Origin: Sthenelais limicola
Lineage: Eukaryota; Annelida; Polychaeta; Phyllodocida; Sigalionidae
Length of the DNA stretch: 64,000 nt
Assembly (NCBI GenBank): GCA_942159475.1
Contig: OW804102.1
Location: forward strand, 22,820,684 to 22,884,683
Direction: 5' to 3'
Numbering within the stretch: position 1 is the first letter of the stretch; each line of letters opens with the position of its first letter. This document shows positions 56,601 to 64,000 of the stretch, in pieces. The position numbers were made by a program, and so were the translations under genes. The notes beneath the pieces are model-generated. The model was given only the letters and a program-made list of their open reading frames with translations. It was not told the DNA's origin and ran no database searches.

Positions 56601-59600
56601 TTATATATATACAAAACCGTTTACAGTGATTGAAAACTCATATTATATCAGCTTTCTCATATCAGCTATACACTTATGACAGCCGTATCTATTACAAATA
56701 ATCCAAATTTCCGACGAAAATAAAGTTCAGAATACAGGTCAATCTAACCAAACAGATTGCTAGAATCAATGCAATGTCGAATATACTCGAATTTGCCTAG
56801 TATTGACCGAATTGAAGCCTTATTTAGCAGAATTTACTAAATGTTTTCAGCTGCCAATTGTACATTTTCTGAAAATCGGACCCATATATGCGCATTCCAC
56901 TTGACAGGTGCGATAAGAATTGGGTTTTCTTTATGACGATTCAAAACCAAAAACAAAGTTTAATATTTCAATCTTCTTCTATGCTAGTAGGGGCATATAA
57001 CAAATCGTGAATGGATCTCGATCGGTACTAGTAACACCTCGTTCCATTATCTCTATTTATTCTACCTCATTCTAAAACTATTCTGATACCTATAAACTAT
57101 TACAGTTTTACCACATTGCTGTCATATTATTAGATCGTGAAAGCGATAATATTATACATATCACTCCTCTAAATAGTACTAAATAATCTAAATTCAGTGG
57201 GGATAATGAAATCTGGGGTTTCCAGGCACACGTCCTATATAATATGACACCTTCTAGACCAGGTACTAATTAATAAATTATTAATAATTTATTAATAGAT
57301 TAATAAGTAGTAGACTGGCATGGTATTGTAACAGATGTCACGTCATGGAAAGGACTATAGTAGAATTTGATAACGCAAATACAAAGTGCACCAACCACGG
57401 CAGCCATCATACTTTTTATTAACACTATACGGTCTGTACAAGCAGTCCACAGAGCAATCATGTCTTGACTCGTATTGGTCTGAAACCTAAATCACTAAGA
57501 CTTACAATGATTGCCTGTAGATAATGTCATTTCACATCCAAATTCATGATGGGAAATTGGGATATTGTCCGTATAAAATGAAGTATAAGACATCGTTATT
57601 CATAGAGAAGCACAGGTGAATATTCTATGCTGATCACGGAATGGCTCCAAATGGATTCCAATGGTTAAATGAGGAGCAAATAGTTAAATAGACTTTTACT
57701 TGACCCCAATCCCCCAATATGCTATGTGGTGTACTTGTCAATTGCAACCCTCACCCACCTTTTGGGCATTTGGAGAAATGTCATGAAATTCTCAACCCCA
57801 TGGGACATATTTTTCGCATTATTTTTGCAAATAAGAAATATAAACTCTGACGGACGTTCCTCCACCCTGGGCCACCTCTTGATACTTCGGTAAACTTAGG
57901 GAAATCCCTGCCTGGGTGGTGGCATATTTTCTCCGACATCCCACTACCATCCCCTATTACCTCCGGGGATTCAACCTTGGACTTGGTACAATAACCTCTA
58001 AATCTTAGAACTATTTGTACATCAAAAACTATACCAAATGGTCACACTCTGCGTTAGTGGTTAAGCTTGATACAATAATCTCTGAATCTAAGAACTATTT
58101 GACCATCAGAAACTGTACTTATCTACTTTTGTTACCTAAATACTATATCAAATGGTCACACTCTGCGTTAGTGGTTAACAATGGTAAAAATCTTAGAATT
58201 ATTTATATATCATTTTTTCTTTCTTACTTTGATCCACCTTTGTCCCGAACTTTTGTAAACACTGGGACCGTTTCGAAAACCCTGGGTTTTACCTAGGAAA
58301 TGTTATCCCAGTTAAAATAAAATCTTCAAAAAAGGGGGTGGGGGGTGCATTAATTATCATTTCCTACATATACCTGAGAGCCTGGAAGTTCAGCCTTAAA
58401 CACCTGGTACAACTCCTTCACAAGAAGATCCAGACCATTTCGATTCTCCGTCTCATTAGCAGCAATTACACCCTCGAAATCCAGATTGATTCCATCCATA
58501 AATTTGTCCTTTGCATCTTGGAGCTGTTTCTGAACCCACTTACTCCTGTAGTCGGCGTCGGTCAATTTGTTTATGGGATAGTCAGCTTAAGTACAATACA
58601 TTTTAGATATTAACTAATACATGAAACGCAAAATAAATTAATTTCACGTTTGTATGATAGATTGATTGCACTTTTGAAGGTACTAATCAAGTTGGTTCAT
58701 TCCCCAGTCAATTGTATAAATATCAATACCTATTTTGCTTGTAGTGTTAGATATATTTCTTATCCTCTGTCAATGTCAATTTCAAGGGGAATTGATTAAA
58801 ATGAAATTGAAAACCTGAATTAAAAACCAAATCACAATAAAAGTTTTAAATTTTAATAAAATTGTAAATATTTGACCCTCACTTTGAGTAGTTTAAACTG
58901 AAAGGTTGTTTTGTGTGTTTAACTGTTTGTTTGAAAGAGTCTATTCATATTCAGCGTTTAAACCATTCATATTCAATTCAACGTATTATTTATGCAATAG
59001 TTTTTCTAAGCTAGTCCATATAGGTACGTGTATATCAGTCAGATCGTCAGAGAATGTACAATTGGCGGCGTCACACGTTTAGTAAATTCTCCTAAAAACT
59101 AGACTGAAAAATCATAGATATTAGGTATATTTATATTGTGATGAGAACAACAATCTGTTATTTTATGTGGAACTGTATTTTGATCCCAATCTTTGCCTTT
59201 AATTTGGGGTTATTTGAGAGGATGGATGAAGGCGAATTGCACATTTTCTGACGACCTGACCCATATGTACATGCATACTACATACAGCGTCCTTGCAGTC
59301 TGTACCAATGATTAGATATTGATGTCTACTCACCTCCAAAGACTACCTTGGCACCTTTGCTGTGTGCATAGCATGTTACGTTATGACTGACAGCACCAGC
59401 AAACACACACAAAGTGGTTACTTTGTCCCAGTCATACTTCTCATAGTTCTTGTTGGAAACCGCAAATGTGAAAATCTGCAGTATAGTTTGATGGGCAAGG
59501 TATGTACAAAATGTATATTGTCAAAATGACATTAAAACGTTAAAGGTAGGCATAAATATATTGAAACGTTCAAACATAATATTATGTAAGCATGTATATA

Positions 59601-59927
59601 TTATGATGAACCGTCCAAAACATTTAAGCCATGTAAAGTGATCTACATTTTTGTCTGAGGAAATCTGGTGAGGCTCTGAGCCATCACAGCTGTGTTTCTG
59701 ATCTTGCTGCGAGGCAAACCTTTAAGCACTGAGTATATTGCTTGACCCCTCTCTCTGCTGCTAGTTACCTCATGTTCTGGCGAGGTGGTGATACGTTCAC
59801 ACTGCTGTGCCTCGGGACAGGGACAGTCCCTCTTCTGGCGATGCTGCTGCCTCATTTTGGGAGATGCTGAACTTTCCATCATAGCCACTAGGGCCACATA
59901 CGAGACCAGTGCACAGAATTTGTACAT
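53466..59927 (-). CDS. CTBS: Di-N-acetylchitobiase (GH18), seven exons, complete
   Basis: Lysosomal GH18 enzyme that splits the chitobiose core (GlcNAc-beta-1,4-GlcNAc) from the reducing end of oligosaccharides released from N-glycoproteins. Minus-strand exons: 59927-59769, 59475-59334, 58585-58374, 56500-56347, 55156-55059, 54537-54400, 53678-53466. Together they are 1116 nt, encoding 371 residues plus TAA, close to the roughly 385 of vertebrate CTBS. Every junction is GT-AG and all phases agree (0,1,0,1,0,0). Residues about 1-22 form a signal peptide. DCPCPEAQQC follows (CTBS N-terminus), then CYAHSKGAKVV. The catalytic motif DGINLDFE (131-138) includes the proton donor Glu138. Further landmarks are MGYD (201-204), PWYGYNY (242-248) and GVAMWHAD (333-340). 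Orthology rests on family knowledge, not a search. The exon 3 acceptor has a weak pyrimidine tract. An upstream non-coding exon is possible, since no promoter is evident. Confidence 0.9.
53787..53890 (+). repeat. Partial copy of the GATAATAAATGAAGTCATCG repeat
   Basis: GATAATAAATGAAGTCATCG and then CTAATACAAATGGGGACGTTTT duplicate the stretch at 53265-53340. Lies in CTBS intron 6. Confidence 0.55.
54164..54241 (+). repeat. 78-bp direct repeat, copy 2
   Basis: Matches 51786-51863. Located in CTBS intron 6, ten bases before a large hairpin. Confidence 0.85.
54251..54323. repeat. Near-perfect hairpin, 36-bp arms and 1-nt loop
   Basis: The inner arms of 26 bp (54261-54286 and 54288-54313) are perfect reverse complements around a single T at 54287. 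After one mismatch the symmetry continues 9 more bases on each side. It sits in CTBS intron 6, about 75 bp past the exon 6 donor in transcript direction. The minimal loop makes it more like a cruciform, a replication-generated palindrome or a tiny foldback element than a microRNA precursor. Confidence 0.9.
54400..54537 (-). CDS. CTBS: CTBS exon 6
   Basis: Acceptor CTTTGTAG|AAT, donor ACATT|GTAAGA, phase 0 both sides. Encodes NKCTVSKDNIGYQDGYDII and GLLWDDPSQSPYFNYI. Confidence 0.9.
54660..55035. mobile_element. MITE-like element, AATAAGGGATTTGCATA ends
   Basis: The left end GGAATTTGCATAGCC and the right end GGCATATGCAAATCCCTTAT form inverted termini. CTTGAATCCTGATTCGCA matches the 3-kb relative. 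It occupies most of CTBS intron 5. Confidence 0.5.
54831..54909 (+). repeat. 79-bp direct repeat, copy 1
   Basis: GTGCAATAGTGTCCCTTGTA through AAGATTAAGACCTAT, repeated at 55829-55907 with two mismatches seen. In CTBS intron 5, inside the MITE-like element. Confidence 0.8.
55059..55156 (-). CDS. CTBS: CTBS exon 5
   Basis: Acceptor ATTTCAG|GC, donor AAAGAG|GTACC. Encodes YTLDIPPDKMVFGLPWYGYN, the conserved substrate-site strand. A repeat at 54660-55035 lies only about 24 bp past the donor. Confidence 0.9.
55157..55828. other. CTBS intron 4, unique part
   Basis: No exon or RNA recognised. AT-rich. Confidence 0.4.
55829..55907 (+). repeat. 79-bp direct repeat, copy 2
   Basis: Near-identical to 54831-54909; lies in CTBS intron 4. 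Confidence 0.8.
56347..56500 (-). CDS. CTBS: CTBS exon 4
   Basis: Acceptor TATTTAG|GTG, donor CACAG|GTAAGG, phase 0 in and 1 out. Encodes VTFDTPPNPYG through VVVMGYDMTG. Confidence 0.9.
56690..56888 (-). mobile_element. MITE, GGGTCAGATTTTCAGAAAATGT family, truncated
   Basis: The right end CTGAAAATCGGACCCATAT is present, the left terminal repeat is missing. In CTBS intron 3. Confidence 0.65.
56889..57729. other. CTBS intron 3, no further element recognised
   Basis: AT-rich. ATTAATAAATTATTAATAAT near 57270 is a simple AT-rich stretch. Confidence 0.4.
57730..57975 (+). repeat. Dispersed repeat shared with 11700-11835
   Basis: Begins GTACTTGTCAATTGCAACCC. Its 3' part (57890-57970) is the inverted match of the 11.7-kb copy. 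In CTBS intron 3. Confidence 0.5.
57981..58185 (+). repeat. Tandem duplication, about 110-bp period
   Basis: CAAATGGTCACACTCTGCGT followed by TAGTGGTTAA occurs at 58035 and 58149, each preceded by a TACAATAA-CTCT-AAT-TAAGAACTATTTG block. In CTBS intron 3. Confidence 0.7.
58374..58585 (-). CDS. CTBS: CTBS exon 3 (catalytic motif)
   Basis: Acceptor CTTAAG|CT (weak tract), donor CTCAG|GTATAT. Carries DGINLDFEG with the catalytic Glu. Asn replaces the middle Asp of the general GH18 DxxDxDxE motif, as is usual in chitobiases. Confidence 0.9.
58586..59032. other. CTBS intron 2, unique part
   Basis: No element recognised. Confidence 0.4.
59033..59265 (+). mobile_element. MITE, GGGTCAGRTCGTCAGAAAATGT family
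   Basis: Starts TCAGTCAGATCGTCAGAGAA, ends CTGACGACCTGACCCATAT. In CTBS intron 2. Confidence 0.75.
59334..59475 (-). CDS. CTBS: CTBS exon 2
   Basis: Acceptor ACTGCAG|ATT, donor GGAG|GTGAG, phase 0 in and 1 out. Encodes IFTFAVSNKNYEKYDWDKVT and the CYAHSKGAKVVFGG strand of the barrel. Confidence 0.9.
59769..59927 (-). CDS. CTBS: CTBS exon 1 (signal peptide and N-terminus)
   Basis: Codons 1-53. Starts MYKFCALVSYVALVAMM, a hydrophobic signal peptide, then a basic linker and DCPCPEAQQCERI. Donor GAG|GTAACT, phase 0. ATG chosen as the only one giving a signal peptide. Confidence 0.85.
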
Positions 59928-60337
59928 CCTGCTATATATGGACTAAGTGTATAGTATCATCAATGTATGCAAAATTATTTCATTAACTCCCATCGGGATC
60001 AAAAGTTATCTTTTTTCTTCATCTATTTAGTATTTTTATACAGCAAATCTTCTGAAAATGAGAAATGAGTGCTTGCTTGCAGGAATATGATCCCAGGTAA
60101 GTACCGTAACTCCTCGATTGGAAGCTGGGGGTCTCATTAAAGGGGAAAGATATGCCTTACCAGGAGGTCAGAGAGTACAAAAAGTGGTCTTCTTTGTAAT
60201 AGAGTTTGGGCTGTAAATCTGTCCCCGATCAATTGATTTTAACAACATCCCAACATTTTCAATGAAATACAACGGGTTTTCTGGCCTTTAATGACTGCCT
60301 TGAACAGTCCAGGGGCTATAACAACCTAAGGCAAAGA
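59928..60337. other. CTBS upstream flank
   Basis: Read on the minus strand this should hold the CTBS promoter or a 5' non-coding exon. CATATATAGC lies about 11 bp before the ATG, too close to be its TATA box. No CRE or CCAAT cluster seen. Confidence 0.35.
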
Positions 60338-60461
60338 CTAAAAAGATTAATAACCTCCATTTTGGGCCTGTTGGTGCATAGTATACGGCCCTTGGCTTGG
60401 CCTCCGGACTATGACTAAACAGTGCTCCAGCAGTCCCTCAATGTCGGTCATTAATCCTTTA
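60338..60461 (+). mobile_element. Compact MITE related to 320-742
   Basis: AAGATTAATAACCTCCATTT on the left and, on the minus strand, AAGGATTAATGACCGACATT on the right form imperfect inverted termini. Flanking GGGGCTATAACAACCTAAGG is also shared with 63248 onward. Confidence 0.55.
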
Positions 60462-61795
60462 ATAATCTGATGTTACATAATGTTACATAACAAATACATT
60501 TTCATCATGGGTGTAATACAAGCCAGGTCGTGGATATAAGCCAGGCTTGAATAGAAATAGAAGGCTGGGCTTCTAATCTAGGAAATACGGTATACAAACA
60601 GCATTATATGGCCTGTACCTAGTTTTGTCAGACTGGGGACCCTCATCGTGTTTCCACCTTTCCCTGGTACCGGTATTTACAACGGAACAAATTTACAATA
60701 TGTAACATTCTTATGGATAGGAAACTACCTAATGGTCGTGAATTATATAAAGTGACTGATGAGATGTATGTATACAAATCTATTAGAGAGGTTGCGAATC
60801 ATACTTATTGAATGTATTCACGAAACTACAATTCGTTATGTATACATTGGTACTAATTGATATAAAGGAATAAGAAAATATTGTAACAAAGAGAGTAAAC
60901 TAGATAAATAAATTCCATTTGATTGTAATGTTTGGGTGCAAATATTCAATGTAACTTAACTGGCTACTATATATGCTTACACAGGCATGAATGCTGTATG
61001 CATATACGTATAGATTCCAACATAGTCACTTGTATAGCAACTCATACTTACACATAGAAATATACATTATACATAACAAAATCTCATCCTTATGTATGAA
61101 TAGTAAATTTAAAACATATACATACATACTAACATCATATATGCAAACCCATGAATACTGACAATTATACAATTATAACAACTGATGAAAAATAGAAAAA
61201 ATAAAGAAGTGCTTAAAAACTAATTAAGAAAGTAATAAAGAAGAACTTATACTACCTTGTTATACGACCTATAGCGCTACAGGTATTCGGCTATACCAAA
61301 CCTAAAACTTTAGCTCTTATATATATACAGAACACATTTAGTATCAGACAATAAAACCTTCTAACACCTGACAGGTGTTCCATTAATAGTTTATGCACGA
61401 GAACAATGCATGTCACACGTTTTTTCTCCATTTTGTCTAACAGAGATTCGGGATAATTGCAGCCATTAAGAACACCGGTATATATAAATATTTGTGTTTC
61501 CACAACCTATAATAAACAAGAAAGGGTCCTGTGCATACTGATCAATATCTGTTGTTACGTCAAGGTGGTCTGTGCCTTTTTGCTTCCAAACCGAAACCGA
61601 AAATCTGATGGTTTTAGATGTTCGGTTGTCATATATTTTAATATATTTTATTTTTCCTATGATAAGCTTGTGTATTAGTTAATCATGATGTTACATACGT
61701 CTATGTATATATAATTTATATGCTTATTACAATTGACTAAGATCAATTTAATTTTGGCAGGCAACGAATAAAAATGTTGGATGATTGTCTGCATG
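60462..61795. other. No gene seen
   Basis: AT-rich, short frames only. Confidence 0.5.
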
Positions 61796-62023
61796 ATATG
61801 GGTAAGATCTTCATAAAAATCTACACATTCCGTAAAATTTGCTAAATTAGACTGACAAATGGTCAATACTATATATATATGAATATATTTGATATTGCCT
61901 TGATTCAAAGAATGTGTTTGGTTGTGTTGAACTGTATTTTGAACCTCACTTTTGTCTTAAATTTGGACTATTTGAGAGGATTGGTGAGGGCGAATTATCC
62001 ATTTTCTGGTGATTTCACCCATG
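61796..62023 (+). mobile_element. MITE, GGGTCAGATTTTCAGAAAATGT family
   Basis: Eroded ends (ATGGGTAAGATCTTCATAAA and TTTTCTGGTGATTTCACCCA) with typical middle, GTTTGGTTGTGTTGAACTGT. Confidence 0.6.
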
Positions 62024-62887
62024 TGCGTGTATTTCCATTTCTCTATTCAATTTAAATAACATATATAATACCTGTATACCTTTCCTTAAAGCGCTGGAAC
62101 CCTGAATGAAATATGTTCGATCAAAAGCCCTAATTTAAATGTTTAACGGTTCTTAACATCGTATATGTTGCTGTATTACCCTGATTATAATCATGTGAAT
62201 GCTACGATGCATTCACTACGGTACATTGGTAGTATTTCTTCATTTTTTTCACCAACCTTTTTATTTACAAATTCTGCCATACGGGCTCCTACAATGATAA
62301 ACCTTTTATGCAATATGGTTTCCATGTATGGTGAAAAAGGAGAAGCATGCCTCTAGAGTTCGTGTTTTCTTTGAATTATACATTCAAGGAAAACATACCA
62401 TCTAAACCTTGCTTAGCGATGTGAAAACACATATTTTTCACATTGGTTGTATTCTATCAAATGTATTCCATAAGCCGAACTTATAGATATACCATTCCAA
62501 TATTACAGCATTGCTATTATAATTTAATTGTAAAATTCAAATTTAATTCGATAAAATTCAATGTTAAATGTTGATGAAGGTTTGAACTTTGTGTCTGCGC
62601 GAAACATTATTTTACTCAATGGATCCGCGGAAGTATACATTTGTGCATGAATTATTGGTGCAAGTATAAGTAAACAATGACATGTAAAACCTTTGTCGTC
62701 ATGTTTATTCACATGTTCTAGAAAATAATCCACAAAGTTCCCACCCTCTTGTCAATCAACATACATTACTGCACTGGGGATGTTAGCAAACCTTTTTTAA
62801 TCACTCACAAATATTTGACTTTGCTTTCACGCACCTGGTACCAGCGAGAATAATATTCTCGTTGCTGGTACAAAGAGAGTACATGGC
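62024..62887. other. No gene seen
   Basis: Nothing recognisable. A small inverted pair, GGTACCAGCGAGAATAATAT and TCTCGTTGCTGGTAC, lies at about 62837-62872. Confidence 0.45.
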
Positions 62888-63121
62888 GTGGGTCAGGTCG
62901 TCAGAAGATGTACAATCGGCAGCTCTGCACATTCAGTAAATTCTGTAAAATTAGGCTGTAAAATTATAAATACTAGTTCGTACTGGGATATATTTGGTAT
63001 TGGATCAAAGGTTCTCTTCGGTTATGTTGAACTGTATTTTAGTCTGATTGTTGTCTTAAATTGAGGTCACTCGCGAGGATTAGTGAGGGTGAATTGTACA
63101 TTTTGTGACTACTTCGCCCAT
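62888..63121 (+). mobile_element. MITE, GGGTCAGGTCGTCAGAAAATGT family
   Basis: Starts GTGGGTCAGGTCGTCAGAAG, ends TTTTGTGACTACTTCGCCCA. About 233 bp. Confidence 0.7.
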
Positions 63122-63229
63122 TGTACTCCCTGAGAAATATTACAGGTACTAAATGGGGCACGGTGTGGCGCCGTGGTCGTGATATTCTTGGCCTCATGAA
63201 AGATACTGCAAGGACAAGCGGGTTTAACT

Positions 63230-63400
63230 ACTTCATTCATTGCCCAGAAGGGTCCTGCATGGATTATAACAACCTTAGGCAGAGACTAAACGAATTAATA
63301 ACCTCCATTTCGGTGCACCACCTGCCCCTCACTGAGGATTTAAGGACCAACAGCATATCAGTAGGCCCGAAATCGAGGTTATGTAGTGTCTGCTATTTAT
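63230..63400 (+). repeat. Repeat related to 60300-60461 and 320-780
   Basis: GATTATAACAACCTTAGGCA, GAATTAATAACCTCCATTT match the 60.3-kb block. It overlaps a 93-codon frame (63121-63402) that is therefore unlikely to be a gene. Confidence 0.5.
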
Positions 63401-64000
63401 AATTAAGACTCGGCGAAACGACAGAAATACCAACACAAAACGCAGATCTTCCAGTCCTTGTAGCTTATCTGTTTAATGCTTATAGTAAATGATGATCACC
63501 CAGACGGTTAGCCTGCAACCGACCTCACATTGAAGAGGGTGTAAACTATAAGAACCATGAGATACAATATATAAAAGGGTGTGTACAACAGTAAGACAAG
63601 CATAGGCATAACATTAAAAAATATATGATATAAAACCAAGGTAGCGACATCTACTGATAACCAAAGGCGAGGAGTCGGCAAACTGGCTAGCGGTGCCGAA
63701 CTAGAGTGGGGGTAACCGCTCTGCCTCGGCACCACAATGCACAGCCTTTCAGTTATTAAGTTATTAATTTGTTAAGTCTCTGTCTAAGACCCTGCCCACA
63801 CACAGCCGATTTGCCCCCCGATTGTCCCCCGATTTGGGTCTTCCAGTGAATCCAAGGATTTCATTTTCAATCCTGGTTTATGTTACTTCAAAAACTGTAT
63901 ATAATATTACTCTACTGAACAATCTTTTTAATATATCTGATAAAAAAGAAATTTAAATATTCCTTCGTTTTGTGGTTATGACGGATTAATTACGATGCGT
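63401..64000. other. No gene seen
   Basis: GGTGCCGAACTAGAGTGGGG to TCGGCACC at 63692-63733 can form a hairpin with an 8-bp outer stem. It resembles a SINE head, but no tRNA or family could be assigned. Confidence 0.35.

Noticed and set aside
58338..58613. 91-codon plus-strand frame
   Set aside because: Antisense shadow of CTBS exon 3.
63121..63402. 93-codon frame with protein-like start
   Set aside because: Overlaps a repeat also present at 60300 and at 320-780, so it is repeat-derived.

Overview
This window looks like gene-poor, AT-rich nuclear DNA of an invertebrate animal, probably marine. The evidence is a metazoan lysosomal chitobiase gene split into seven exons with GT/AG introns, an intronless glycosyltransferase gene, and a dense, diverse set of animal-type transposon remnants. 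These include Helitrons, several MITE (short non-autonomous DNA transposon) families, long-TIR elements, a LINE reverse-transcriptase scrap and possible LTR pieces. The species cannot be fixed from sequence alone. Nothing bacterial (operons, ribosome binding sites, CRISPR arrays) is present.

Two genes are well supported. On the plus strand, 40694-42028 is a complete single-exon GT61-family glycosyltransferase with an N-terminal membrane anchor and a poly(A) signal almost touching its stop codon. On the minus strand, 59927 down to 53466 is a di-N-acetylchitobiase (CTBS, GH18). I assembled it from seven exons whose splice phases all agree, giving 371 residues with the GH18 catalytic motif intact. 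Several of its introns hold MITE copies, and intron 6 holds a nearly perfect hairpin. The two genes share no obvious pathway beyond both handling glycans: one should build them in the secretory pathway, the other should degrade chitobiose-type glycans in the lysosome.

Layout. 1-7.0 kb: scattered repeats, a possible LTR, and a possible promoter plus first exon near 2 kb. 7.0-10.0 kb: a compound foldback structure, with 0.4-kb inverted arms enclosing a 0.5-kb palindrome and CT-rich tracts. 10-20 kb: a LINE scrap, an 818-bp Helitron, tandem duplications and MITEs. 20-24.6 kb: a 4.6-kb element bounded by inverted arms and carrying a short unknown ORF. 25-27.5 kb: MITEs. 30.1-32.7 kb: a 2.6-kb minisatellite of about 30-bp units with higher-order structure. 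36.8-37.8 kb: a second Helitron of the same family. 40.7-42.0 kb: the GT61 gene, followed by a second, unrelated 30-bp tandem repeat. 44.4-50.2 kb: a 5.9-kb element with 1.08-kb inverted arms that carry RFX-type X-box motifs. 50-60 kb: repeats and the CTBS gene. 60-64 kb: MITEs.

No clear novel multi-gene system was found. The most unusual structures are the X-box-carrying long-TIR repeat, the foldback compound at 7-10 kb, and the hairpin in CTBS intron 6. Identities and copy counts were judged by eye, without alignment software.
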